A stretch of DNA of 35,118 nt. Source: Oceanobacillus caeni (GTDB lineage: Bacteria > Bacillota > Bacilli > Bacillales > Amphibacillaceae). The first letter of the stretch is position 1, and each line of letters starts with the position of its first letter. The notes under the pieces were generated by a model, which was not told the origin of the DNA, ran no database searches, and saw only the letters and a list, made by a program, of their open reading frames with translations. Location of the stretch: the NCBI RefSeq assembly GCF_019037185.1, contig NZ_JAHHXM010000025.1, forward strand, positions 1 through 35,118. Reading direction: 5' to 3'. Below, piece by piece: positions 25,884 to 33,677 of the stretch. Made by a program: the position numbers and the translations under genes.

Positions 25884-25950
25884 TCTTTAGTCGGCCTTCC
25901 TTTAACTTCTACGTTGCCAACGTCCTTTGGGTAACGTAGAAGTTTTTTTA
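25884..25950 (+). repeat. Palindromic repeat, family B copy 2 (short), terminator-like
   Basis: CTTTAGTCGGCCTTCC, then a perfect 12-bp stem AACTTCTACGTT (25904-25915) with AACGTAGAAGTT (25933-25944) and a T run. The TAGTCGGCCTTCC start and the ACGTCCT loop followed by GTAGAAGT are shared with the element at 31748. It lies in the gap between ylaH and ylaF. Confidence 0.65.
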
Positions 25951-25986
25951 TTCTCTTTTTTGACACATCGTATAGAAAGTGGATTT

Positions 25987-26015
25987 TTGAAAATTATAAT
26001 GATTTAAGTTATAAT
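25987..26015 (+). promoter_or_regulatory. Sigma-A promoter of ylaF
   Basis: TTGAAA (25987-25992), 17-nt spacer, TATAAT (26010-26015). The start codon is 24 nt further on. Confidence 0.75.
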
Positions 26016-26038
26016 AGAAACGAAATAGAGGTGTCTTG

Positions 26039-26221
26039 ATGGAAAATATTAACGGAAAAATGTTGACGCTAGCATTATTGGTTGTAGCATCATTTATAGG
26101 AGCTGCTATTTCGATTACCTATCGAAATATATGGGTTATACTTTTATTTATTTTATTGGGATTTATTATAATGGGATACGGCCTATCGTTAAAAAGGAAG
26201 GAAAAAAGTGACGTAAAATAG
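26039..26221 (+). CDS. ylaF: YlaF-like small membrane protein (DUF5325)
   Basis: A 60-residue protein with two membrane helices (about 8-27 and 30-50) and a lysine-rich end, the DUF5325/YlaF pattern. The ATG at 26039 follows GAGGTG; the TTG three nt upstream is less likely. Promoter and ribosome-binding site are both good. It converges on suhB with no bases between the two stop codons. Confidence 0.8.
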   Translation: MENINGKMLTLALLVVASFIGAAISITYRNIWVILLFILLGFIIMGYGLSLKRKEKSDVK

Positions 26222-26235
26222 TCACTTCCTTCCTT
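26194..26235. terminator. Terminator candidate at the ylaF/suhB junction
   Basis: AAGGAAGG...AAGTGAC (26194-26212, a few bulged A) pairs with GTCACTTCCTTCCTT (26221-26235). The stem contains both stop codons. Confidence 0.6.
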
Positions 26236-27028
26236 CTTTTATAAATTGGATAATTTGGTAGTGGAGAGCTTGATTACTTGCTACCACTGTACTTTTATTT
26301 AACATATCCAAAGGTGTTCCATCTACATTGGTAGTCACTACTCCTACTTCTCCAGCAATTACCATTCCTCCAGCAACGTCCCATGGTGCTAAACCTAAAG
26401 AAAGGTAGCCATTCGTTATACCTTCAGCTAAATAAGCGAAATCTAAAGCAGCTGAACCATATGTCCTTGTTCCTCTTACATGTTTTACAAATTTTTGCAT
26501 GGTTTCTACTTCTACTGTCAAATTATTACAGAGCCAAAAATGATTCATTCCAACTATTGCCTTTTCTAAAACTACTTCCTTATTAAGAGGTTCTAATTTT
26601 GTATCATTCTTATATGCTCCTTGATTTCTTTTTGCATGATATAAAACATCATTCATAACATCGTATACAAAGCCAATTTCACCAACACCATCATGAAAAA
26701 TTCCTATCGAGATAGCAAAATTACGTTTTTGATGTACAAAGTTCATAGTCCCATCAATGGGATCTATTATCCAAACTGTTCCATCCAAGTTAGTTAATTC
26801 ATCGCCATAGCCTTCCTCACCGATAATAGAATGATTAGGATAAGTCCCTTTTATCTTAGAAACAAAAAATAATTCTGTTTCCTTGTCCATTGTAGTAACA
26901 AGATCATTTGGGTTTGATTTAGTATCAATAGTTAATGGATTATTAATTTTGCTACGAATATTTTCCCCGGCTTCTTCTACCCATTTTTTTGCATTTGTGT
27001 AAATTTCTTCAAGCATCTCATGGTTCAT
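26222..27028 (-). CDS. suhB: Inositol monophosphatase family protein SuhB/YktC
   Basis: A magnesium-dependent phosphatase of the IMPase family, 268 residues; the physiological substrate in Bacillus is not settled. Metal and substrate motifs are intact: IIGEEGYGD near residue 66, WIIDPIDGTMNFVHQ near 83-97 and LAPWDVAGGMVIAGEVG near 208-224. The ATG has a GGAGG-type ribosome-binding site. B. subtilis has it as yktC. Confidence 0.92.
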   Translation of the reverse strand: MNHEMLEEIYTNAKKWVEEAGENIRSKINNPLTIDTKSNPNDLVTTMDKETELFFVSKIKGTYPNHSIIGEEGYGDELTNLDGTVWIIDPIDGTMNFVHQKRNFAISIGIFHDGVGEIGFVYDVMNDVLYHAKRNQGAYKNDTKLEPLNKEVVLEKAIVGMNHFWLCNNLTVEVETMQKFVKHVRGTRTYGSAALDFAYLAEGITNGYLSLGLAPWDVAGGMVIAGEVGVVTTNVDGTPLDMLNKSTVVASNQALHYQIIQFIKEGRK

Positions 27029-27172
27029 AGTAAATCCTCCATTTTTACAATATACGTTTATTGTATCAAAACCAAGGAGTCAAGTCATCAAGTCCACTTG
27101 ATAGAAAAAAACAATAAAGAATACCTGGCAGATTGAAAAACATATACTTTCTTCCAACATAGGTATAACTAA

Positions 27173-27202
27173 GGCATTCGCTAAAGCCTAATAGCGAATG
27201 CC
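27173..27202 (-). terminator. Hairpin after the 63-residue gene, twin of the ylaJ terminator
   Basis: GGCATTCGCT (27173-27182) with AGCGAATGCC (27193-27202). Read on the minus strand it begins GGCATTCGCTATTAGG, identical to the ylaJ terminator. The T tract is poor (TTAGTTAT), so termination is less certain. Confidence 0.6.
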
Positions 27203-27209
27203 TAGTTTT

Positions 27210-27401
27210 CTAGTACTTTTTTATTTCCGTTAATTGTTTTACCAAAAATGTTAATCGTTCTTTTGACTTTATAATTTGCACTTGGTCATCTTCTTGAATA
27301 GCATCATAAAGTGTCATTAGCTCGTAATCAATTTCCATTTTTATAACCGGCAATTTTTCTTTTGCTTCTTCTCTCTTAATAATTTCCATCACGAACTTCA
27401 A
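27210..27401 (-). CDS. Small charged helical protein, unknown function
   Basis: A 63-residue acidic/basic protein (EIIKREEAKEKLPVIKMEID...) predicted to be helical or coiled coil, without membrane segment. I do not recognise it. GGGAGAGG upstream fits a TTG start at 27401; the ATG at 27389 is too far (about 17 nt) from it. It lies between suhB and yktB, on the suhB strand. It could be a spurious frame, but codon use, ribosome-binding site and the following hairpin favour a gene. Confidence 0.6.
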   Translation of the reverse strand: MKFVMEIIKREEAKEKLPVIKMEIDYELMTLYDAIQEDDQVQIIKSKERLTFLVKQLTEIKKY

Positions 27402-27565
27402 AAGAGCCTCTCCCTTCAGTTAATTTATTAGCTCCATTAACTTCCGACTTTATATATTTTATGTCTAAGATGATAATTGGTTCGTTTAATTTTCAGAAGA
27501 GGATGGTTATAATAAGTATTTCCTCTAGTTGTCTTAGGAAACTTCTGTTTCGAAATTTGCGATAC

Positions 27566-27606
27566 TTGACTTCATTATATGATTACTTAATAATAATTAT
27601 TATAAT
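27566..27606 (+). promoter_or_regulatory. yktB promoter region with a PerR/Fur-like box
   Basis: TTGACT (27566-27571) with a TAATAA (27588-27593) or TATAAT (27601-27606) -10. TAATAAT-T-ATTATAA at 27591-27605 matches the PerR 7-1-7 box (TTATAATnATTATAA) at 13 of 14 positions and the Fur box at 12. In AT-rich DNA this may be chance. Confidence 0.4.
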
Positions 27607-27682
27607 AAAGTGAAACCTATTCAAAAGTTGTTGATTGTAATTTAATCGAATGAATATTTAATTTATTGGAAGGATGATTAAA

Positions 27683-28300
27683 ATGTCATTACAAGGATTT
27701 AACAAAGAAGACTTTGAAACATTTCATATTGACGGCTTAGATTCTAGAATGGAAGCAATTCAAAACCGAATACAGCCGAAATTTCAATTAATTGGTAGTC
27801 AATTAGTTGACGTTCTTTCAGCCGAATTGGGAAATGAAATGTTTTTGCATATCGCCAAGCATGCTAGAAGGACGGTAAACCCGCCACAAGATACCTGGTT
27901 AGCCATAGGAAATAATAAAAGGGGGTATAAAAAACACCCTCATTTTCAATTAGGACTATTTGATGATCATCTATTTGTTTGGCTTGCTTTTATTTACGAA
28001 CTTCCAAATAAAGAGAAGATTGCACAATCATTTATCAACCAATTTGAAGATTTGAAGAAACTCCCAAACGATTATGTAATTTCGTTAGATCATACAAAAA
28101 AAGAATCTTTTCCTATTACTGAACTAGATATAAAACATCTTGAGAGATTTCGAGATGTAAAAAAGGGTGAATTTTTAATTGGGAAGCACCTTTCTCCAGA
28201 TGATGAACGGGTTAGAAATGGGGAAAAATTATTCAAATTTACGAAAGAAACCTATGAAGATTTAATTCCTTTTTATCAATCCTCGCTACAAACACATTAA
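27683..28300 (+). CDS. yktB: DUF1054 (UPF0637) protein YktB
   Basis: A 205-residue conserved Bacillaceae protein, function unknown. Family segments: GFNKEDFETFHIDGLDSRM near the start, HIAKHARRTVNPP near 58-70, WLAIGNNKRGYKKHPHFQLGLFDDHLFVW near 75-103. The ATG at 27674 lies next to GGAAGG, too close; the second ATG at 27683 has a 9-nt spacing and gives the family start MSLQGF. Confidence 0.93.
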   Translation: MSLQGFNKEDFETFHIDGLDSRMEAIQNRIQPKFQLIGSQLVDVLSAELGNEMFLHIAKHARRTVNPPQDTWLAIGNNKRGYKKHPHFQLGLFDDHLFVWLAFIYELPNKEKIAQSFINQFEDLKKLPNDYVISLDHTKKESFPITELDIKHLERFRDVKKGEFLIGKHLSPDDERVRNGEKLFKFTKETYEDLIPFYQSSLQTH

Positions 28301-28331
28301 TGTGAAAAGGGAGCTGTATAGCAGCCCCCTC

Positions 28332-29288
28332 TCACTTCCATTTATTTACAACTTGTTCTGCTTCTTTTATAATACCTTGTATAAGTTCATCAACCGTTGG
28401 TATATCTTTAATTCTTATGGCAGACTGACCTGCCCATCCAAAACCATTTTCATTGTCCCCATCATAAATAAAGCGTTTATTTGCTTTACCACTAATATAA
28501 TCTTTAAGTGACTCATATCCATCATTATGTTCTTCTATCTCTAAAATTTTATCCGTCCAATTATTTTTTAGTGCTCTTGCTGGGGCACCTATTGACCGTT
28601 TAATAACAACTGTGCTATTATCATCTGCTTGCAAAATAGCTTGTTTGTACCGCTCATGAGCATGAACACATTCTTTCGTTGCAATAAACCTTGTCCCCAT
28701 CTCTATTCCTTCTGCTCCAAGACTTAAAGCTGCCATTAATCCTCTTCCGTCCACAATGCCACCAGATGAAACAACAGGTATAGATACATGATCCACTACA
28801 TCTGGAGTTAACACAAGTGTTCCTGTATCACTACGCCCAAGATGGCCACCACCTTCTTGGCCAACTACCATCACGGCATCTGCACCTAATTCTTCTGCTT
28901 TTTTAGCCTGCCGTTTCGCCGCCACTAATACTAATGTTTTAATATTGTGACCCTTAACCATATCAAGGAGCTCGTTTGGATTTCCCCCTGTGACAGAAAT
29001 AACCGGAACTTTTTCTGAAATTGCGACATCTACCATGTGATCGAAACGTCTTCCATGTTGTCCAATAGCAAAATTGACTCCAAAAGGCTTATCTGTAAGT
29101 GTTTTAACTTTTTGAATTTCTTTACGTAATTCTTCTGGGCTACCCAAACTCATTGCAGTTATTTGCCCTAATCCCCCAGCATTAGATACAGCTGCAGCTA
29201 AATCCGAATAAGCCAGGTAAGCTAAGCCTCCTTGAATAATTGGATATTCTATATTTAATAATTCTGTAAGCCGGGTTTGAAACTTCAT
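28332..29288 (-). CDS. FMN-dependent nitronate monooxygenase / NPD-family oxidoreductase
   Basis: A 318-residue TIM-barrel flavoenzyme of the 2-nitropropane dioxygenase / nitronate monooxygenase family, which also contains FabK-type enoyl-ACP reductases. FMN-site blocks are visible: YPIIQGGLAYLAYSDLAAAVSNAGGLG at the start, VVGQEGGGHLG near 142-152, IPVVSSGGIVDGRGLMAALSLGAEGIEMGTRFIAT near 170-204. The true substrate cannot be told from sequence. GAGGGGG precedes the ATG. It is monocistronic and convergent with yktB, with only a weak hairpin (28302-28336) between them. Confidence 0.85.
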   Translation of the reverse strand: MKFQTRLTELLNIEYPIIQGGLAYLAYSDLAAAVSNAGGLGQITAMSLGSPEELRKEIQKVKTLTDKPFGVNFAIGQHGRRFDHMVDVAISEKVPVISVTGGNPNELLDMVKGHNIKTLVLVAAKRQAKKAEELGADAVMVVGQEGGGHLGRSDTGTLVLTPDVVDHVSIPVVSSGGIVDGRGLMAALSLGAEGIEMGTRFIATKECVHAHERYKQAILQADDNSTVVIKRSIGAPARALKNNWTDKILEIEEHNDGYESLKDYISGKANKRFIYDGDNENGFGWAGQSAIRIKDIPTVDELIQGIIKEAEQVVNKWK

Positions 29289-29623
29289 GCCTATTCCCCC
29301 TCGTATTTTTAATCTATATAAATTTTAACATTTTTATTTAGATACCTGCTAACACTATAACTTTACTGTACAAAAATTAAATTACTAATTCTGCTATAAT
29401 ACCTTAGTTACAAATGAAAAAATGTGTTTTCAACCATGAAGGTAAATATTAATTATATGTAAAAAATAAACGGGACGGCCTACCTGTACAAAGATTACAA
29501 AAATGAAACACTGGAATCATTTCGTGTGATAAAAAAGTGAAAGCCTATTAATTAAGATTAATTAGTAACGAGGGGATCACTAAATAAAATTCCTTCGTTT
29601 TAACTTGAACGGTGTAAATATTC
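29289..29623. other. Intergenic stretch, no gene seen
   Basis: 335 bp between the NPD-family gene and the end of the SR1-like RNA. I find no reading frame with a ribosome-binding site and no strong hairpin; only the 5' flank of the NPD gene can be named. Confidence 0.5.
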
Positions 29624-29633
29624 ACAATAAAAT

Positions 29634-29655
29634 ACACCCATTAAACAATGAGTGT
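29634..29655 (-). terminator. Terminator of the SR1-like RNA
   Basis: On the minus strand ACACTCATT (29647-29655) pairs with AATGGGTGT (29634-29642, one U-G pair) around a GTTT loop, followed by ATTTTATT. Confidence 0.75.
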
Positions 29656-29695
29656 AAGAATTTTTATTATAAAAATGCTCTCTTTGCAAAAATAT

Positions 29696-29797
29696 TTATT
29701 TATTGCATGTAGGACATGTACTATAAAGAGTTGTTACCTTTTCTTCTTCGTATGTTTCAATAACCTTTTCACATTCTTTACAAACGATTGTACCCAT
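29696..29797 (-). CDS. sr1P: SR1P-like GapA-binding peptide
   Basis: A 33-residue peptide, too short for most gene finders. Its start MGTIVC and its EEEKVTTLYSTC core match B. subtilis SR1P (39 residues; MGTIVCQDC..., DEKVTTLYGTC...) as I recall it. Cys6/Cys9 and Cys28/Cys31 make two CxxC pairs, a possible zinc site. It ends CPTCNK and is about six residues shorter than the B. subtilis peptide. GGGAGATGG lies 5-6 nt before the ATG. SR1P is known to bind glyceraldehyde-3-phosphate dehydrogenase GapA and to promote its interaction with RNases; the same role is inferred here. Confidence 0.85.
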   Translation of the reverse strand: MGTIVCKECEKVIETYEEEKVTTLYSTCPTCNK

Positions 29798-29818
29798 TTA
29801 AGCCATCTCCCTTTCCTT

Positions 29819-29829
29819 TATGTTATACC
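29819..29829. promoter_or_regulatory. Candidate CcpN operator 1
   Basis: TATGTTATACC matches the CcpN consensus TRTGHYATAYW at 10 of 11 positions. It lies just inside the start of the SR1-like transcript. Confidence 0.5.
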
Positions 29830-29837
29830 TTATGTAC

Positions 29838-29866
29838 ATTATAATATGTCACATTACCGCGGTCAA
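29838..29866 (-). promoter_or_regulatory. Sigma-A promoter of the SR1-like RNA
   Basis: On the minus strand TTGACC (29861-29866), 17-nt spacer, TATAAT (29838-29843). Start predicted near 29831. Confidence 0.8.
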
Positions 29867-29876
29867 GACTAAATAG

Positions 29877-29887
29877 TATGACATAAT
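29877..29887. promoter_or_regulatory. Candidate CcpN operator 2
   Basis: TATGACATAAT matches TRTGHYATAYW at 10 of 11 positions, about 11 nt upstream of the -35. CcpN represses SR1 under glycolytic conditions in B. subtilis. Confidence 0.45.
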
Positions 29888-30101
29888 TATTTTTTTGATC
29901 ATTATCCCTTTTCCTTAATGAATTTTTTTGGGGATTTATGGAATTATCTTTTATTGCAATTTTATATTTTTTTATGCATTTCATTTTACAACTCACCTAA
30001 AAAACATGTACATTAGTCAAGGTGCAATCTTTAATTTGACTGAATCGGATTAGTAAAATACGGGTAAAGTAAGTACAGATATGAATAAGGAGAGGAATTG
30101 A

Positions 30102-31664
30102 ATGAAAAAAAGAAGTATAACGAAGGTTTTTTATATATCCGTAATTATCGTAGCCTTATTTATTATTTGGGGTGTTATTCCCCAAGAAACATTACCAAAG
30201 GGAAATTTAAATCATGTTACATCTATTATACAAGCATTTCTCGTTGATCAATTTGGTTGGTTCTATTTAATTAGTGCAACAGCATTTTTAGTGTTCGCTA
30301 TTTATTTAATCTTTTCTAAATATGGAAAGATTAAATTAGGTAGACCAGAGGATAAACCAGAATTTTCTTATTTAACTTGGTTTGCCATGTTATTTAGTGC
30401 TGGTATGGGAATTGGTTTAGTCTTTTGGGGGGCTGCTGAGCCACTTTCTCACTTTTATAACCCACCGTATGGAGAAGGTGGAACGATTGATGCAGCACAT
30501 ACAGCAATGAAATATAGTTTCTTACACTGGGGAATTCATCCTTGGGCAATTTATGCTACAGTGGCTTTAGCTTTAGCCTACTTTAAATTCAGAAAGCAAT
30601 CGCCCGCTGTTGTAAGTTCAGTATTAGAGCCAATATTTGGGGACCGAATCAAAGGAACTTTGGGTACCGTTATTGATACGATTGTTGTATTTGCCACAGT
30701 ATTTGGTGTAGCTACTTCTTTAGGATTTGGTGCTATACAAATAAGTGGTGGTTTATCATATGTATTTGGAATCGATCAAACTATCTTTTTAGAATTAATA
30801 ATTATTCTCATTGTTACTGTACTATTCATGGCATCTGCTTTAAGTGGGCTTGGTAGAGGAATCAAATATTTAAGTAATCTTAATTTAATCCTTGCATTTC
30901 TTCTACTAGTATTTATTCTTATACTTGGTCCAACAAATTTTATTTTAAATTTCTTTACAACAACATTAGGTAGTTACATTCAAGATTTACCAAGTATGAG
31001 CTTACGAATGTCTCCCTTTAATGAAGAAAACATGGCCTGGACAAATGATTGGACACTCTTTTACTGGGCATGGTGGATAGCATGGGCACCGTTTGTTGGT
31101 ACTTTTATCGCTCGCGTTTCCCGTGGTAGAACAATAAGGGAGTTTATTTTAGGAGTTTTATTAGTCCCAACAATTTTAGGTGCATTGTGGTTTACCGTTT
31201 TTGGAGGCACAGCTATACACTTAGATTTCTTTCAGGGAACAAATATCATAGAAGAAATTAATACCAGTGGTGAAGAAGTCGCTTTATTTGCGGTGCTTGA
31301 AAACCTTCCTTTAGAAACGTTTATATCCATATTAGGTATTATTTTAATCGCCATATTCTTTATAACATCGGCGGATTCTGCAACATTAGTTCTGGGTATG
31401 CAAACAACAGGCGGAAACTTAGATCCATCCAATAAAGTGAAATTTACTTGGGGAGTTATTCAATCAGCAACTGCAGCTGTACTTCTGTGGCAAGGTGGTC
31501 TTGGTGCATTACAAACCGCATCAATAATAGCTGCTTTTCCTTTTTCAATCATTATGATATTAATTGTAATTTCTTTGATTAAAGCTTTTAATGAAGAAGC
31601 AGAGATTATAGAATTGTCTAGAAAGAAAAAATTTATTAGAGAAATTAAAAAGAATATGAAATAA
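30102..31664 (+). CDS. opuD: BCCT-family glycine betaine transporter OpuD
   Basis: Sodium-coupled importer of the betaine-choline-carnitine family, used to take up compatible solutes at high osmolarity. The 520-residue protein has twelve membrane helices. Signatures: GMGIGLVFWGAAEPLSHF near residue 101-118, FYWAWWIAWAPFVGTFIARVSRGRTIREF near 322-350 (the aromatic substrate box) and FITSADSATLVLGMQT near 417-433. It resembles OpuD of B. subtilis (512 residues), but specificity among betaine, choline and carnitine cannot be fixed here. GGAGAGG precedes the ATG. No clear promoter was read in 29888-30101. Confidence 0.9.
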   Translation: MKKRSITKVFYISVIIVALFIIWGVIPQETLPKGNLNHVTSIIQAFLVDQFGWFYLISATAFLVFAIYLIFSKYGKIKLGRPEDKPEFSYLTWFAMLFSAGMGIGLVFWGAAEPLSHFYNPPYGEGGTIDAAHTAMKYSFLHWGIHPWAIYATVALALAYFKFRKQSPAVVSSVLEPIFGDRIKGTLGTVIDTIVVFATVFGVATSLGFGAIQISGGLSYVFGIDQTIFLELIIILIVTVLFMASALSGLGRGIKYLSNLNLILAFLLLVFILILGPTNFILNFFTTTLGSYIQDLPSMSLRMSPFNEENMAWTNDWTLFYWAWWIAWAPFVGTFIARVSRGRTIREFILGVLLVPTILGALWFTVFGGTAIHLDFFQGTNIIEEINTSGEEVALFAVLENLPLETFISILGIILIAIFFITSADSATLVLGMQTTGGNLDPSNKVKFTWGVIQSATAAVLLWQGGLGALQTASIIAAFPFSIIMILIVISLIKAFNEEAEIIELSRKKKFIREIKKNMK

Positions 31665-31695
31665 AAAATGGGACAAAATCTAGTGAGTTTATAAT

Positions 31696-31745
31696 AAGCG
31701 TGGCACCACTCAATATATTGAGGAAGTGCCACGCTTTTATTTTAT
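31696..31745 (+). terminator. Terminator of opuD
   Basis: AAGCGTGGCAC (31696-31706) pairs with GTGCCACGCTT (31726-31736); an inner palindrome CTCAATATATTGAG lengthens the stem; TTATTTT follows. Confidence 0.88.
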
Positions 31746-31747
31746 GC

Positions 31748-32100
31748 TTAAAGAGTTTGTTCAAAAACACTTTTAGTCGGCCTTCCCCAAAGAAGTTCGT
31801 TGCCAATAGTGGAATTTACTATGTCCGCAAACGTCCTGTGGACAACATAGAAGTCGGCACATCCTATGCAGGTTCGCTATTCACGTATACGTTTCTTGGA
31901 AAAGAAGTACACTTTTTATCTAGAAATACGGAATCGGAGAGGCTTTTTTTAGGACCACACCGAACTGCAACGCACAGGAAGCGAATTAAAGAAGACTAAC
32001 TAGCTTTTACGGCTAACGCCGGGTTTACCCCTATGTAGGGCAGCGTTGCAATAGAACGTTGCATATTTGGCCGACCTTAGTCCATTTCATCTTCCTTTTA
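31748..32100. repeat. Palindromic MITE-like repeat, family B copy 3 (long)
   Basis: An element of about 350 bp. The left end AAAGAGTTTGTTCAAAAA matches the inverted right end of the copy at 3522; the right end, read on the minus strand (AAAGGAAGATGAAATGGACT...GTCGGCC), resembles that copy's left part. GTCGGCC near the left and GGCCGAC near the right are inverted. Inside is a hairpin, CTATGTCC with GGACAACATAG, around an ACGTCCT loop shared with the copy at 25884. No transposase. Together with the two terminators this accounts for the 600-bp gap between opuD and pdhD. Confidence 0.65.
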
Positions 32101-32190
32101 CACACAATTAATGTGAAACCATTCCTTAAATTTTTAAAGGTTGATTTACATAAGGGTCAAATAATAGATATTTTCTTATTAAAGCAAAGA

Positions 32191-32234
32191 AAAATGGTTC
32201 TGATCATTGCCTTACGATGAATCAGAACCATTTT
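32191..32234 (-). terminator. Terminator of the pdh operon
   Basis: A 14-bp perfect stem, AAAATGGTTCTGAT (32191-32204) with ATCAGAACCATTTT (32221-32234), followed on the minus strand by TCTTTGC. Confidence 0.88.
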
Positions 32235-32264
32235 AGGTCATTTTGACTAATTATGTTTCATTAA

Positions 32265-33671
32265 TTACATAATATGGATTGGAGTTCCAAGTACTACTTC
32301 AGCAGCTTCCATTGTTATTTCACCTAAAGTTGGATGAGCGTGGATAGTTAACGCTAAATCCTCAGCAGTCATACCAGCTTCTACTGCAAGTCCAATTTCA
32401 GAAATCATATCACTTGCATTAGGTCCAGCAATCTGACCTCCAAGAACTAATCCATCTTCTTTACGAGTTACCAATTTCAAGAAACCATCTGTACTATTTA
32501 AAGACAACGCACGTCCATTAGCAGCAAATGGGAATTTACCAACTTTAACATCATAACCTTGTTCTTTTGCTTCATCTTCAGAAAGACCAACAGAAGCTAG
32601 TTCTGGTTCTACGAATGCAACAGCAGGCATACCGATATAGTCTACTTCGGATTTTTCTCCACTAATTGCCTCTGCAGCTACTTTTCCTTCATAGGAAGCT
32701 TTATGTGCTAATGGTGAACCTGGTACAATATCACCAATTGCATATATGTTGCTTACATTCGTACGACATTGTTTATCAACTTTAATAAGACCTCTATCAG
32801 TTAGTTCAATACCAAGTTGTTCTAAACCAATTTCGTCAGTATTTGGACGACGACCAACAGTTACTAATACATAATCAGCTTCAATTGTTTCTTCTTTTCC
32901 ATTAGCTTCATACGTAACTTTAACGCCGTCTTTTGTTTCTTCAACACCTTTAGCCATAGCTTCAGTGATAATGTTAGCACCTTTTTTCTTCAAGCCTTTT
33001 TTAACAACTTGTGTCATAGACTTTTCAAATCCACCTAAGATATCTTTAGCACCTTCAAGGAATGTAACTTCAGTACCAAAGTTTAGATATGCAGTACCTA
33101 ATTCACTGCCGATATATCCAGCACCAATAACTACTAACTTCTTAGGAATTTCTTTTAAGCTTAAAGCACCAGTTGAATCAAGAACACGTTCAGAAAACTT
33201 AAAGCTTGGGATTTCAATTGGTCGAGATCCTGTTGCAATAATACAGTTGTTGAATTTATATGTTTGAGAGCTCTTCTCATCCATAATTTTAGCTGTGTTA
33301 GAGTCTACGAAATAAACTTCACCTTTAACGATATCAACTTTATTTCCTTTAAGAAGACCTTGAACACCAGATGTTAATTTATTGACTACAGTACCTTTCC
33401 ATTCTTGTACTTTAGTAAAATCAACATCCACATTTTTAGTTGTAATACCGATCTCTGCATTGCCGTTAGCATTTTCAACCATATGGCCAGCTTGAATTAG
33501 AGCTTTTGAAGGAATACATCCAACATTTAGACAAACCCCACCAAGTGCACCTTTGTCAGCAATTGTAACTTTTTGTCCTAATTGAGCAGCACGAATAGCA
33601 GCAACATATCCCCCAGGACCCGCTCCTACTACTAAAGTATCTACTTCTATCGGAAAATCTCCTACTACCAT
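32265..33671 (-). CDS. pdhD: Dihydrolipoyl dehydrogenase (pyruvate dehydrogenase E3)
   Basis: Flavoprotein that reoxidises the lipoyl arms of PdhC with NAD+. The 468-residue chain shows the FAD-binding [17 protein letters not shown], the redox disulfide Cys47/Cys52 in [13 protein letters not shown], the NAD-binding [10 protein letters not shown] near 185, the second FAD motif with NIYAIGDI near 315, and the C-terminal catalytic HAHPTLGE. It lies six nt after pdhC with GGAGG inside the end of pdhC. It is the last gene of the operon, ending at a strong terminator. Confidence 0.98.
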   Translation of the reverse strand: MVVGDFPIEVDTLVVGAGPGGYVAAIRAAQLGQKVTIADKGALGGVCLNVGCIPSKALIQAGHMVENANGNAEIGITTKNVDVDFTKVQEWKGTVVNKLTSGVQGLLKGNKVDIVKGEVYFVDSNTAKIMDEKSSQTYKFNNCIIATGSRPIEIPSFKFSERVLDSTGALSLKEIPKKLVVIGAGYIGSELGTAYLNFGTEVTFLEGAKDILGGFEKSMTQVVKKGLKKKGANIITEAMAKGVEETKDGVKVTYEANGKEETIEADYVLVTVGRRPNTDEIGLEQLGIELTDRGLIKVDKQCRTNVSNIYAIGDIVPGSPLAHKASYEGKVAAEAISGEKSEVDYIGMPAVAFVEPELASVGLSEDEAKEQGYDVKVGKFPFAANGRALSLNSTDGFLKLVTRKEDGLVLGGQIAGPNASDMISEIGLAVEAGMTAEDLALTIHAHPTLGEITMEAAEVVLGTPIHIM

Positions 33672-33677
33672 TTTTAC

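Larger units (their letters stand above)
29624..29831 (-). ncRNA. sr1: SR1-like dual-function regulatory RNA
   Basis: The minus-strand unit has a near-consensus promoter, a 33-codon reading frame encoding an SR1P-like peptide and a terminator. The predicted length is about 207 nt; B. subtilis SR1 is 205 nt. SR1 pairs with ahrC mRNA, encoding the arginine regulator, and its peptide SR1P binds GapA and stabilises the gapA operon mRNA. B. subtilis SR1 lies next to pdhD; here pdhD is 2.4 kb away with opuD in between. Two CcpN-like sites flank the promoter. Ends are estimated from the promoter and terminator. Confidence 0.82.

Noticed and set aside
29648-29872. 74-codon plus-strand frame
   Set aside because: It is antisense to the SR1P-like gene and its promoter, and has no ribosome-binding site.
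30037-30073. Sigma-B promoter (GGGTAA) before opuD
   Set aside because: There is no GTTTAA-like -35 at the right distance.
31700-31999. 99-codon plus-strand reading frame after opuD
   Set aside because: It starts inside the opuD terminator and runs through the palindromic repeat; no ribosome-binding site, and its residues follow the hairpin sequences.
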